Of a DNA stretch of 64,000 nt, positions 54,998 to 63,339 are shown in pieces (position 1 is the first letter of the stretch; each line of letters opens with the position of its first letter). The stretch comes from Aquabacterium sp. OR-4 (GTDB lineage Bacteria > Pseudomonadota > Gammaproteobacteria > Burkholderiales > Burkholderiaceae_C). The position numbers were made by a program, and so were the translations under genes. Where the stretch lies: assembly GCF_025290835.2 (NCBI RefSeq), contig NZ_JAOCQD020000001.1, positions 558,001 through 622,000 of the forward strand, in the 5' to 3' direction. Below the pieces are notes generated by a model. The model saw only the letters and a list, made by a program, of their open reading frames with translations. It had not been told where the DNA came from and ran no database searches.

Positions 54998-55086
54998 TTC
55001 ACCGCGCCCGGGCTCAAGCTGCGGCCCCGGGCGGCCGATAGCCCACGGACGACCTGCCGCCATGGCGGTGGCAGGCGTTCGTGAGC

Positions 55087-56202
55087 ATGGCTGCCGTACC
55101 GCCCGATCCGTCCCCCTCCGCTGCACCTGTTGCGCCGGCACCGCCCGCCCCATCGGCCGGGCCGGCCGTGGCGGTGGTGCGCCGGCGCCGCGTGCGCCGC
55201 CGCCGTGCGGCAGGCGCTCGTGCCGAGGCCTGGGCCGGCCGGCTGGCGGCGCGGGCCCTGCCGCTGTTGCTGCTGCTGGCCTTGTCGGCCGGTGCCGCCA
55301 GCCTGGCGCTGACCCTGTGGTCGGCCGCCACCGGGGCCGATCCCTACCGCCTGGGCGCGCCCGGCGTGCATTTCGAGGGCGAGGCGCTGGCGCCCGCGCA
55401 TGCGCTGCTGCAGCCGCCGGCCGCGGCGGCATCGGCCCTGACGGCACCGGCCTCTGGCGCGGCGGGCGAGGCCTGGTTGCCGCCGGCCACGGCGCGGCGG
55501 GCCGCGCTGTGGCGGCAGGGCGCCCAGGCCAGCGCGCTGGCGCAAGGCGCCCAGGCCGCGCTGCCGGCCGAGCCGGCGCTCAGCTACCGCCAGCACTGCG
55601 TGTGGGGCCAGCCCGGCCGCAACCCCTACCGTGGCACGGTGGTGCAGGCGCTGCAGTCGGCGCGCCTGCCCGACGAGGTGGTGCGCCAGGTGGCCGCCCA
55701 GGTGGCGGCCGGCACGCCCACCGACCGGCTGGAGATCCGGCGCGAGGGCATCCGCGCGCTGGGCAGCGGTCGGCGTTTTGACCCGCGCCGCGTGGCACTG
55801 ACCTTTGGCCAGACCTTGTGCGTGAATGCGCGCGTGAACTTTGCCGCCGGCCACATGGAGCCGGCCGCGCTGTACGAGGCGGCCGACGCCGGCGGCCGGG
55901 TGTATGCGGTGATGGTGCCCGAGGTCTGCGGCAACGTCTCGGTGCTGTCGCAGCAGGGCGAGCGGGCGCCGCGCCTGCTGGCGGTGGCCGAGCCGGCACC
56001 GCCCGGCCCCATGCGCCGCCTGCCCGCGGCGCTGGAGGACGGCGGCGGCGAGGGGCTGTTCGCCTTTGCCGACGATCGGCCGGCGCAGTCGGTGCCCGAG
56101 CCCGGCACGCTGGCCTGCGTGCTGCTGGGCCTGGCGCTGATCGGCTGGTTCAGCCGAGCTCGGCGCGGCGCGGCAGATCGGCGCCGCGACGGCCGCAGGT
56201 GA
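55087..56202 (+). CDS. Second MHFG-like PEP-CTERM protein
   Basis: A 371-residue protein. An Arg-rich stretch (around residues 35-45) precedes a single helix (ALPLLLLLALSAGAASLALT), a signal-anchor. A domain around residues 165-305 aligns with the Cys-rich domain of the PEP-CTERM protein at 3563-4570 (NPYRGTVVQALQSARLPDEV, LEIRREGIRALGSGRRFD, VALTFGQTLCVNARVNF, VMVPEVCGNVSVLSQ). The MHFG tetrapeptide is replaced by LTFG. The C-terminus has VPEPGTLACVLLGLALIG and an RARRG tail, the PEP-CTERM signal. GTG 55081 is an alternative start. It converges on the fructokinase gene and overlaps it by 53 bp. Confidence 0.85.
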   Translation: MAAVPPDPSPSAAPVAPAPPAPSAGPAVAVVRRRRVRRRRAAGARAEAWAGRLAARALPLLLLLALSAGAASLALTLWSAATGADPYRLGAPGVHFEGEALAPAHALLQPPAAAASALTAPASGAAGEAWLPPATARRAALWRQGAQASALAQGAQAALPAEPALSYRQHCVWGQPGRNPYRGTVVQALQSARLPDEVVRQVAAQVAAGTPTDRLEIRREGIRALGSGRRFDPRRVALTFGQTLCVNARVNFAAGHMEPAALYEAADAGGRVYAVMVPEVCGNVSVLSQQGERAPRLLAVAEPAPPGPMRRLPAALEDGGGEGLFAFADDRPAQSVPEPGTLACVLLGLALIGWFSRARRGAADRRRDGRR

Positions 56203-57088
56203 TGGCGGCCGCGCGCATCGCAAAGCCCAGGGCCTCGCGCAGCGCCGCCGCATCCAGCGCCGCCACCGCGGCGGGCGTGAGCCGGCCGGCCTCGGCCAGC
56301 CAGGTCAGCAGGGCGGCCTGGAAGGTGTCGCCCGCGCCCACCGTGTCCACCAGCTTCACCTGCTCGGGCGGCAGCGCCGGCAGCGCCACGCGGCCGGCCG
56401 TGGCGTGGAAGGCCACCGCACCCTCGCCGCCACGGGTGACCACCAGCCAGGGCGTGCCGGTGGCCAGGGCCTCGGCGGCAAAGTCGTCGATGGCGCGGCC
56501 GGGGTAGAGCAGCGCGAGGTCTTCGTCGCTCAGCTTCAGCAGCTGGGTGCGCGGCAGCATCCAGGCCAGGGTGTCACGCCACACCGCCAGATCGGGCTGC
56601 ACATTGGTGCGCACATTGACGTCGTAGCTGATCAGGCTGCGCGCGCTTTCACGCTCGACCAGCAGGCGCTGGGTGTCGGCGGTGGGCGGCACCACCATCG
56701 CGAACGAGCCGAAGTGAAAGGCCCGTGCCTCGGGCGGAATGGCCGCCAGGTGCGCCGGCTGCAGCAGCCGGTCGGCGCAGCCGTGGCCGTAGAAGGCATA
56801 GCTGGGCACGCCTTGCGCGTCCACGCCGACCAGGCTGATCGTGGTGGGGGCCTGCAGCAGCGGCGTGCAGCGGGTGTCGATGCCCTCCTCGCGCAGCGCG
56901 CGCAGCAGGCGCTCGCCGGCAAAGCCGGTGCCGATGCCGCCCAAGAAGCCCACCGGCTGGCCCAGCCGCGCCAGGCCCAGCGCCACATTGAACGGCGAGC
57001 CGCCGATGCGGCCGTCGAAGCCGATGCCGGTGGCGGTGTCGCCGGTGGCGAACACGTCGAACAAGGCCTCGCCGCTGACGATGAACAT
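56150..57088 (-). CDS. PfkB-family kinase, probably fructokinase
   Basis: A 312-residue sugar kinase. GRIGGSPFNVALGLARLG is the N-terminal PfkB signature and LVDTVGAGDTFQAALLTWLA the C-terminal one with the catalytic Asp. FIVSGEALFDVFAT, and FHFGSFAMVVPP, favour fructokinase (phosphorylating fructose). ATG 57088. It is divergent from a ROK repressor, with a palindromic operator in the gap (57182-57200), so fructose or a related sugar probably induces it. The 3' end overlaps the convergent PEP-CTERM gene by 53 bp. Confidence 0.9.
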   Translation of the reverse strand: MFIVSGEALFDVFATGDTATGIGFDGRIGGSPFNVALGLARLGQPVGFLGGIGTGFAGERLLRALREEGIDTRCTPLLQAPTTISLVGVDAQGVPSYAFYGHGCADRLLQPAHLAAIPPEARAFHFGSFAMVVPPTADTQRLLVERESARSLISYDVNVRTNVQPDLAVWRDTLAWMLPRTQLLKLSDEDLALLYPGRAIDDFAAEALATGTPWLVVTRGGEGAVAFHATAGRVALPALPPEQVKLVDTVGAGDTFQAALLTWLAEAGRLTPAAVAALDAAALREALGFAMRAAAITCGRRGADLPRRAELG

Positions 57089-57149
57089 GCTGGGTCTCCT
57101 GGTCACCGCCCGGCGCCGGGGGGGCGCTACCAGGCGATGGGGCTGCTGC

Positions 57150-57171
57150 CGGCCGCGCTGCGGCGCGGCCG
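57150..57171. other. GC hairpin in the fructokinase 5' region
   Basis: CGGCCGCGC (57150-57158) and GCGCGGCCG (57163-57171) form a nine-base-pair stem with a TGCG loop. It lies between the ROK operator and the kinase start codon, inside the kinase 5' untranslated region. Confidence 0.5.
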
Positions 57172-57181
57172 CGGGGGTTAT

Positions 57182-57200
57182 AAATCAAGTTGCTTGATTT
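57182..57200. promoter_or_regulatory. ROK-type palindromic operator
   Basis: AAATCAAG-TTG-CTTGATTT, a perfect inverted repeat of 8 bp arms with a 3-base centre, in the only AT-rich island nearby. It lies between the divergent fructokinase and the ROK regulator gene. The minus strand has TATAAC (-10-like) directly beside it, so binding would block the kinase promoter. This matches how NagC/Mlc-type ROK repressors work. Confidence 0.8.
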
Positions 57201-57327
57201 ATTGAACCATGGTCCGCAGAATTTGGCCAGTCCCCCGGCGGATCAGCGGCCGACTGCCCTGCCCGCCGCCCCGCCAGGCACCCAAGCCCCAAGCTGCACG
57301 CCAAACCGCGCGCCAAGCCGATCCGCC

Positions 57328-58602
57328 ATGCCCCGCAGTGCTCCGCCGCGCCCGACCCCACGTCCGATCCCCCGCCCGGCCGCCGGGGCGTCGGCGCGGG
57401 TCGCGCGCCAGCCTCTGCCCGGCGCCCGCGCGCCCGGCCCGCGCCAGCCGGGCGAGCGTCTGGTGCTGCAGGCCATTCGCCAGATGGGCGCGCTGGCCGG
57501 TGCCGAGCTGGCGCGCTGCACCGGGCTCAGCGCCCAGGCGGTGTCGCTGATCACCCGCCGGCTCGAGGCCGACGGCCTGCTGCTGCGTGGCGAGCCGGTG
57601 CGCGGCAAGGTCGGCCAGCCGGCGCTGCCCTGGTCCCTCAACCCCGATGGCGCGCTGTCGGTGGGCATCCAGCTGGGCCGCCGCAGCCTCGACACGCTGG
57701 TGGTCGACTTTCACGGCGCGGTGCGCCAGCGCTGGTCGCTGGCCTACACCCACCCCGAGCCGCAGGCGCTGCTGCACGAGATCGGCCAGCGCCTGGGCGC
57801 GCTGCGCGGGCAGCTGGCGCCGGCGGTTTGGGCGCGGGTGCAGGGCGTGGGTGTGGCCGCGCCGCAGCAGCTGGGCGGCTGGCAGACCCTGCTGGACATG
57901 CCGCCCGAGCTGGCCGCCCGCTGGCAGACGCTGGACCTGCGCGCCGCGCTGGCAAGCTGCACCGAGCTGCCGGTGATGCTGCTGAAGGACACCGCCGCCG
58001 CCTGCGTGGCCGAGCTGGTGGCCGGGCGCGGTCGCGGCCTGCCCAACTACCTGTACCTGTTTGTCGACACCTTCATCGGCGGCGGCCTGGTGCTCGATGG
58101 CCAGCTGCGCGCCGGCGACCAGGGCAATGCCGGCGCCGTCGGCTCGCTGTCGCTGGCCATGGCCGGGCCGGCTGCGGCGCCCGATGGGCCACCGCAGCTG
58201 CTCAGCCGGGCCTCGCTGCTGAGCCTGGAGCGCCGCTACCGCGCGGCCGGCCTGGCGCCCGAGGCGGTGGCCGATGCGCGCGCGCTGCAAGCGCCCTGGC
58301 GCGGGCACACCGAGGCCTGGCTGGACGAGGCCGCGCCGGCCATCGCGCTGGCCGTGCACAGCGCCGCCTGCCTGCTCGACCTCGACACCGTGCTCATCGA
58401 CGGTGCGTTCGACCGCGCGCTGCTGGCCGCGCTGCTGGCCCGCAGCGCGCAGGCGCTGCAGGCCTACCGCTGGGAAGGCGTGGCCCGGCCGCAGCTGCTG
58501 CCCGGCAGCGTTGGAGCCGATGCGCGGGCGCTGGGCGGTGCCTGGCTGCCGCTGCACGCGGCCTTCGCGCCCGAGCGCGGCGCCTGGCCGGCGAGCGCCT
58601 GA
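57328..58602 (+). CDS. ROK-family transcriptional regulator
   Basis: A 424-residue repressor. A Pro/Arg-rich leader (residues 1-45) is followed by a winged helix at about 50-105 (LVLQAIRQMGALAGAELARC, LSAQAVSLITRRLEADGLL) and a ROK kinase-fold domain (about 120-420: VGIQLGRRSLDTLVVDFHG, LFVDTFIGGGLVLDGQLRAG). The ROK CxCGxxGC zinc motif is not visible, as in a subset of these regulators. It diverges from the fructokinase and is the probable repressor of it through the palindrome at 57182. ATG 57328 is more plausible than TTG 57190, which lies in the operator. Confidence 0.92.
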   Translation: MPRSAPPRPTPRPIPRPAAGASARVARQPLPGARAPGPRQPGERLVLQAIRQMGALAGAELARCTGLSAQAVSLITRRLEADGLLLRGEPVRGKVGQPALPWSLNPDGALSVGIQLGRRSLDTLVVDFHGAVRQRWSLAYTHPEPQALLHEIGQRLGALRGQLAPAVWARVQGVGVAAPQQLGGWQTLLDMPPELAARWQTLDLRAALASCTELPVMLLKDTAAACVAELVAGRGRGLPNYLYLFVDTFIGGGLVLDGQLRAGDQGNAGAVGSLSLAMAGPAAAPDGPPQLLSRASLLSLERRYRAAGLAPEAVADARALQAPWRGHTEAWLDEAAPAIALAVHSAACLLDLDTVLIDGAFDRALLAALLARSAQALQAYRWEGVARPQLLPGSVGADARALGGAWLPLHAAFAPERGAWPASA

Positions 58603-58735
58603 ACCCGGCCCCCGGCCACCCGGGCGGCCCGGGGCGGGCAGGGCCGCCACACCGCACATTCCCTAGCTGCGGGCGCCGGAGGGCCTGCGTAGAGTGCCGC
58701 GCAGCCGCCCATCCGGCCGGCAAGGAACCCTGCGC

Positions 58736-59899
58736 ATGATCGCGACCGAGTTCGAACACCGGCTGCTCAACGTGCGCAGCCACTACCGGGTCTCGCCCTG
58801 GATCTCGCCGCGCGCCGACGAGGCGCCGCTGCTGCGCTCGTGGCAGCGCTGCCGCGACGCCGGCATGCGCGAGCACGAATCGGTCAACTTCGAGCTGGTG
58901 GGCCGCGCCATGCTGGCCGAGCTGGACGACGAATGGGGCCCGCTGGTGCGCAGCGCCCGGCCCGAGACCGAGCGCCTGGCCTCGGCCGTGGGCGGCGCGG
59001 GCGGCGTGGTGATGCTGTTCAACCCGCGCGGCGTGATCATCGACCGCATGGCCCACGACAGCGTCGTGCACCCGGTGCTGCGCCTGGCCACCCGCGTGGG
59101 CATGAACGTGGCCGAGCGCTGCGTGGGCACCACCGCGCCGGGCATCGCGCTGGCCGAGGGCCTGCCCTACCTGGTGGGCCGCGAGGCGCACTTTTTTGCC
59201 AACCTGCGGCCGTTTTTCTGCGTGGCCGCGCCCGTCGACGGCCCGCGCGGCGAGCGTCTGGCCGCCCTCGACATCACCTGCTACGACAACGTGCCCGGCT
59301 TCGATGTCCAGACCCTGGTGCAGGATGCCGCGCTGGCCATCGAGAACCGCCAGTTCGTGCCTGGCGACGAACGCGTGGTGGTGCACTTCCACCCGCGCGC
59401 CGAGATGGTCGACACCGCCCACGAGGCCTTGCTGATGGTGGATGCCGCGGGCAGCGTAGTGGGCGCCAACCGCAGCGCCTGCCGGCTGCTGAACCAGCCG
59501 CGCGGTGCGCTGCTGGGCCGGCCCTTCACCCAGTGCTTCGACCGGCGCCTGGGCGCGCTGTTCGGCGCCTCGCTGCGCCGCCAGGGCGGCGACCTGGTCG
59601 AGATGCACAGCCACGACGGCCTGCTGGTGATGGCGCGCTTCGAGAGCGCACCGCGCGGCGGCACGCCTGCAGCCGCGCCGCCGCCGTCGCCCAACCTGGC
59701 CGGTCTGGCCCCCGGCCATCCGGCGGCCGGCGCCCCATCCGAGGCCGAGGCCGAAACACGCCTGCGCGACCTGGAGCTGCGCGCCATCCATGCCGCACTG
59801 GACGCGCAGGGCGGCAACGTCTCGGCCGCCGCGCGGCGCCTGGGCATCAGCCGCAGCACCATCTACCGCCGGCTGGGCACACCCGCAACGGGACATTGA
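58736..59899 (+). CDS. AcoR-like regulator with GAF and Fis-type HTH but no AAA+ domain
   Basis: A 387-residue protein. Residues 25-50 (SPWISPRADEAPLLRSWQRC) are the N-terminal signature of AcoR-type activators. A GAF-like sensor spans about 75-215 and a PAS-like segment about 225-300 (ALLMVDAAGSVVGANRSACR). The C-terminal Fis-type HTH (about 350-385: LRDLELRAIHAALDAQGGNV, AARRLGISRSTIYRRLG) ends it. The central sigma-54 AAA+ domain (GAFTGA, Walker motifs) is absent, so it cannot remodel sigma-54 polymerase and must act in some other way. ATG 58736 has AAGGA upstream. The target is unknown. Confidence 0.9.
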   Translation: MIATEFEHRLLNVRSHYRVSPWISPRADEAPLLRSWQRCRDAGMREHESVNFELVGRAMLAELDDEWGPLVRSARPETERLASAVGGAGGVVMLFNPRGVIIDRMAHDSVVHPVLRLATRVGMNVAERCVGTTAPGIALAEGLPYLVGREAHFFANLRPFFCVAAPVDGPRGERLAALDITCYDNVPGFDVQTLVQDAALAIENRQFVPGDERVVVHFHPRAEMVDTAHEALLMVDAAGSVVGANRSACRLLNQPRGALLGRPFTQCFDRRLGALFGASLRRQGGDLVEMHSHDGLLVMARFESAPRGGTPAAAPPPSPNLAGLAPGHPAAGAPSEAEAETRLRDLELRAIHAALDAQGGNVSAAARRLGISRSTIYRRLGTPATGH

Positions 59900-59914
59900 C
59901 GCTGCGGCTGCCCC

Positions 59915-60283
59915 CGCGTACCCGCGGGGCCGGGTGCCCCAGCGGGCCGAGCGCCGGGCCGCTCCCAAGCCGGCCCGCCAACTCGCCCGGCGGGTGGCCC
60001 TGCGTATGCGCGGGGCCGGGTGCCCCAGCGGGCCGAGCGCCGGGCCGCCCCAAGCCGGCCCGCCAACTCGCCCGGCGGGTGGCCCTGCGTATGCGCGGGG
60101 CCGGGTGCCCCAGCGGGCCGAGCGCCGGGCCGCCCCAAGCCGGCCCGCCAACCCGCCCGGCGGGTGGCCCTGCGTATGCGCGGGGCCGGGTGCCCCAGCG
60201 GGCCGAGCGCCGGGCCGCCCCAAGCCGGCCCGCCAACCCGCCCGGCGGGTGGCCCCGCGTAACCGCGGGGCCGGGTGCACCAT
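59915..60283. repeat. Tandem 85-bp hairpin repeat array, locus 2
   Basis: Four copies of an 85-bp unit (GGGCCGAG starts at 59944, 60030, 60115 and 60200; the first unit is one base longer). Each has the same three stem-loops as the locus at 14971-15181. The third stem is GC-rich here (GGCCCYGCG with CGCGGGGCC around a 4-base loop), while locus 1 has GGCTTCGCG with CGCGAAGCC. It fills the gap between the convergent AcoR-like gene and the ubiH-like gene, in a place where a bidirectional terminator would be expected. It is not coding. Confidence 0.85.
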
Positions 60284-61513
60284 TCACCGCCGCCCGAACA
60301 TCATCTGCCTCGCCAGCAGGTGCTTGAGCGGCGGCAGTGCCTGCAGTGCGGCCAGGCCGAGGCCGCGGGCCGCGGGCAGGCCGGGCCAGGCCCAGGTGAA
60401 GCTGCGTGCCAGAAAATCGGTGGCGGCGATCATGCTCCAGCGGTCGGGGGCGCGCTGCCACTCGAGCCGGCGCAGCACCTGCGGCAGCGCGTCGGGCGTG
60501 GCCTCGCGCAGCGCCTCGACCAGCACCGCGGCATCGCGCAGGCCCAGGTTGAGGCCCTGGCCGGCCACCGGGTGCAGGGTTTGCGCGGCATTGCCGATGC
60601 GCACCACCGCGCCATCCACCAGCGTGCGCTCGGCATTGAGGCCCAGCGCAAAGTGCTTGAGTGGCGACAGTGCGCTGACGCGGCCCGCCGCCTCGGGCAG
60701 CAGGCTGTTGAGCACGGCCACGCGCTGGGCCTCGCCGAGCGCGGCCACCGGGTCATCGTCGGCCGGCACGCACCACACCAGCGCGGCACGCAGCGGGGCC
60801 GCCGCGGCGCCGGCCAGCGGCGGGGCCGGTGGCAGCGGCAGCAGGGCCACCGGGCCATGGCGGGTGAAGCGCTCGACCGCGCGGCCTGGCGTGGCGCCGG
60901 CCAGCGTGGCGGTGCCCACCCAGGCGGTCTGGCGGTAGTCGTGCACCACGGCCTTGCGCGCCTGCTCGGCAAACACGCCGCCCTCGGCCACCACCGCCAG
61001 GTCAAAGCGCTCGGCCACGCCGGCATCCACCTCGGCGCCGCCGCCCGGGCCGCGGCCATCGGCCGCCAGGGCACGCACCTGGCTCACCGGCAGGCCGAAG
61101 CGGCTGTGCAGCCGCGGCGAATCGGCGGCCAGGGCCAGCCAGGCCTGCTGCAGGCGGCTGACCAGCGCGCCGTAGCTGAGCACCGCGCCGAGCTGCTCGA
61201 CGCCTTCGTCGGCCGCGCTCAGGCGCACCTCGGCCGGCGCGCCCAGCAGCGCCAGCGTGGGCGGCGCCTGCGAGACATGCACCTCGAGGATGGGCTGCGC
61301 CGCCGCGGCCGGCCAGGCGCCCAGGCGCCGCAGCCAGATCACGCTGCCCAGCGACAGCGCCAGCGTGCGCGGATCGGCCGCCACGTCGCGCTCGAGCGGG
61401 CGGGCGTCGAACAGCGAGATGTCGGCCGCCGGCAGGCGGCGCGCGGCATGCAGGGCCAGCGCCAGGCCGGCCGGTCCGGCACCGATGACGGCGATCTTCC
61501 AGGGATGGCTCAC
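60284..61513 (-). CDS. UbiH/COQ6-family FAD monooxygenase
   Basis: A 409-residue flavoprotein hydroxylase of the UbiH/UbiF/UbiI/COQ6 group, which hydroxylates the ubiquinone ring precursor. The FAD-binding motif is IAVIGAGPAGLALALHAARR. The second family motif is LVDGAVVRIGNAAQTLHPVAGQGLNLGLRD (with the GD-like AAQTLHPVAGQG block). The exact ring position is not deducible. GTG 61513 starts the Rossmann fold at once; the frame extends upstream through a Pro/Arg-rich stretch and a tandem repeat. It converges on the repeat array. Confidence 0.9.
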   Translation of the reverse strand: MSHPWKIAVIGAGPAGLALALHAARRLPAADISLFDARPLERDVAADPRTLALSLGSVIWLRRLGAWPAAAAQPILEVHVSQAPPTLALLGAPAEVRLSAADEGVEQLGAVLSYGALVSRLQQAWLALAADSPRLHSRFGLPVSQVRALAADGRGPGGGAEVDAGVAERFDLAVVAEGGVFAEQARKAVVHDYRQTAWVGTATLAGATPGRAVERFTRHGPVALLPLPPAPPLAGAAAAPLRAALVWCVPADDDPVAALGEAQRVAVLNSLLPEAAGRVSALSPLKHFALGLNAERTLVDGAVVRIGNAAQTLHPVAGQGLNLGLRDAAVLVEALREATPDALPQVLRRLEWQRAPDRWSMIAATDFLARSFTWAWPGLPAARGLGLAALQALPPLKHLLARQMMFGRR

Positions 61514-61549
61514 GGGCAGGGCTCTTGGATGCGGGGCACGGGGTGGAGG

Positions 61550-61592
61550 GTGACGGCGGGGTGACGGCGGGGTGACGGCGGGGTGACGGCGG
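61550..61592. repeat. Four 11-bp tandem repeats upstream of the UbiH-like gene
   Basis: GTGACGGCGGG is repeated four times head to tail (from 61550; the last copy is one base short) in the region just upstream of the monooxygenase start. The 11-bp period is close to one helical turn, so copies would lie on one face of the DNA. Confidence 0.8.
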
Positions 61593-61769
61593 ACGCCGGG
61601 CCTGGCGGCACCGGCCACGCGAGACGATAGCCGATCGCCATCCAGGCCCGCCAGGCCGTGGCCCGTCGCCTGGCCCCTGCCGGGGCGGTGGCGCTTGCGC
61701 TAGGCTGCGGCGCTCAATGGCCGTGCGCCCGGCGCGCGACCTGCCTCCAATGCACAAGGACACCTCTTC

Positions 61770-62750
61770 ATGCGTTATCGCCGTCTGGGCCGCAGCGGCC
61801 TGCAGGTCAGCGAGCTGTCGCTCGGCTCCTGGGTCACCTACAACAACCAGGTGAACCTGGAGGCCGCCGTCGAGATGATGGCCGCCGCCTACGACGCCGG
61901 CATCAACTTCTTCGACAACGCCGAGGCCTATGCCGGCGGCCAGAGCGAGGTGGTGATGGGTCAGGCCCTGCAGCGCCTGGGCTGGCCGCGGCTGAACTAT
62001 GTGGTGAGCACCAAGTTCTTCTGGGGCCTGGATCGCGCCGGCGCGGCCATCAACCGCAAGGACACGCTCAACCGCAAGTACCTGATGCAGGCCATCGATG
62101 CCTCGCTGCAGCGCTTCGGGCTCGATTTTGTCGACCTGGTGTACTGCCACCGCCCCGATCCGCACACGCCGATCGAGGAGACGGTGTGGGCCATGAGCGA
62201 CATGATCAGCCGCGGCAAGGCGCTGTACTGGGGCACCAGCGAGTGGAGCGCGGGCGACATCCGCGCCGCCTGGGAGATCGCCGACCGCCACCACCTGCAC
62301 AAGCCGGTGGTCGAGCAGCCGCAGTACCACCTGTTTCACCGCCAGCGGGTCGAAAAGGACTACGCCCGGCTGTACGAGGACATCGGCCTGGGCCTGACCA
62401 CCTGGAGCCCGCTGGCCTCGGGCCTGCTCACCGGCAAATACCGCGACGGCGTGCCGGCCGACTCGCGCGGCGCGATGGACAACCTGGCCTTCCTGCGCGA
62501 CGGCCTGACCGATGCCGCCAAGAACGCCGCGGTGGCGCAGCTGGCGCCGTTGGCCGCCGAGCTGGGCGGCAGCACCGCGCAGCTGGCCATTGCCTGGGCC
62601 AGCAAGAACCCGCGCGTGTCGAGCGTGATCACCGGCGCGTCGCGCCTGTCGCAGCTGCATGACAACCTGGGCGCGCTGGCCATGGCCGACAAGCTCACGC
62701 CCGAGGTGCTGGCGCGCATCGACGCCATCACCAGCCCGCTGGCCGCTTGA
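61770..62750 (+). CDS. Aldo/keto reductase, potassium-channel-beta-like
   Basis: A 326-residue NADPH-dependent reductase. [20 protein letters not shown] and [20 protein letters not shown] (catalytic Asp and Tyr) mark the AKR family; [20 protein letters not shown] holds the His and Asp of the same site, and [20 protein letters not shown] the catalytic Lys. The length and the [30 protein letters not shown] blocks are typical of the AKR6 (Kv-beta) group. Such enzymes reduce aldehydes; the substrate is unknown. It stands alone between ubiH-like and BON-domain genes. Confidence 0.94.
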   Translation: MRYRRLGRSGLQVSELSLGSWVTYNNQVNLEAAVEMMAAAYDAGINFFDNAEAYAGGQSEVVMGQALQRLGWPRLNYVVSTKFFWGLDRAGAAINRKDTLNRKYLMQAIDASLQRFGLDFVDLVYCHRPDPHTPIEETVWAMSDMISRGKALYWGTSEWSAGDIRAAWEIADRHHLHKPVVEQPQYHLFHRQRVEKDYARLYEDIGLGLTTWSPLASGLLTGKYRDGVPADSRGAMDNLAFLRDGLTDAAKNAAVAQLAPLAAELGGSTAQLAIAWASKNPRVSSVITGASRLSQLHDNLGALAMADKLTPEVLARIDAITSPLAA

Positions 62751-62801
62751 GGCCGGTGGCGCCAGGGCGCGCTGCGCGCGGCCCGGTGCCACCTGGGGCG
62801 A

Positions 62802-63149
62802 TCAGCCCTGCAGCTTGAGCTCGCTCTTCACGTCCTTGACGCCCGGCACGGCGGCGGCCAGCTTCAGCGCGGTGTCGGCCGACTCGGCGTTCGGCGCGGT
62901 GCCGCTGAGCACCACCACGCCAGCGGTGGTGCTGACGCTGATCTTCAGCGCGGCCAGGCGCTGGTCTTCCATCAGCGCGGCCTTCACGCGGGCGGTGATC
63001 TGGCTGTCGTCGGCCGAGCTGGCGGCGGCCGGTTGTTGCGGCTGTTGTTGCGGCTGCTGCGCCACGTCGGCGGCCTGTGCGGCCAGCGCGATGCCCAGGC
63101 CAAGTGCGGTGGTGGCCAGCAGGCGCGACAGGGTGAGGGTGTGGGTCAT
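62802..63149 (-). CDS. Periplasmic BON-domain protein (OsmY-like)
   Basis: A 115-residue exported protein. A signal peptide (MTHTLTLSRLLATTALGLGI...AQA) is followed by a Gln/Pro-rich linker and one BON domain (about residues 45-113: ITARVKAALMEDQRLAALKI, VVVLSGTAPNAESADTALKL, VPGVKDVKSEL). BON proteins such as OsmY are periplasmic and stress-induced. ATG 63149 is preceded by GGAGAA. A consensus sigma-54 promoter (63212-63226) and two GlrR-type enhancer sites (63310-63392) lie upstream, so it is a strong candidate GlrR target. Confidence 0.93.
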   Translation of the reverse strand: MTHTLTLSRLLATTALGLGIALAAQAADVAQQPQQQPQQPAAASSADDSQITARVKAALMEDQRLAALKISVSTTAGVVVLSGTAPNAESADTALKLAAAVPGVKDVKSELKLQG

Positions 63150-63211
63150 GAGCTTCTCCGACGATGGGGGGTTGAGATCGCGGCACCGGGTGGCGCCACA
63201 AGCACTCAAGG

Positions 63212-63226
63212 GCAATCGCCGTGCCA
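63212..63226 (-). promoter_or_regulatory. Consensus sigma-54 (-24/-12) promoter of the BON-domain gene
   Basis: On the minus strand the sequence is TGGCAC-GGCGA-TTGC (63226 to 63212), an exact match to TGGCAC-N5-TTGC, with correct spacing of the GG and GC elements. Transcription would begin near 63200, about 50 bases before the ATG at 63149. Confidence 0.85.
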
Positions 63227-63309
63227 GCAGAAAAAACCCTTGCGCAGCAATCACTTGGCGGCTCAAGCGGTGCTTTTGCACGCCTTGACGGCGGCTGGGG
63301 CGGGTTTTT

Positions 63310-63327
63310 TGTCGCCGGGTGGCGACA
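63310..63327. promoter_or_regulatory. GlrR-type enhancer site 1 (TGTC-N10-GACA)
   Basis: TGTCGCCGGGTGGCGACA, which fits TGTC-N10-GACA with 7-bp arms around GGGT. It is about 110-120 bp upstream of the predicted sigma-54 start site, a normal enhancer distance. It is 65 bp from a second, nearly identical site inside the regulator's reading frame. Confidence 0.8.
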
Positions 63328-63339
63328 GCCTGGCGGCCT

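Noticed and set aside
59915..60283. CRISPR array
   Set aside because: The units are contiguous with no variable spacers and no cas genes are nearby.
59915..60283. Repetitive protein encoded by the repeat array
   Set aside because: Periods of 85 and 88 bp shift the frame from unit to unit; the open frames are a by-product of GC content.
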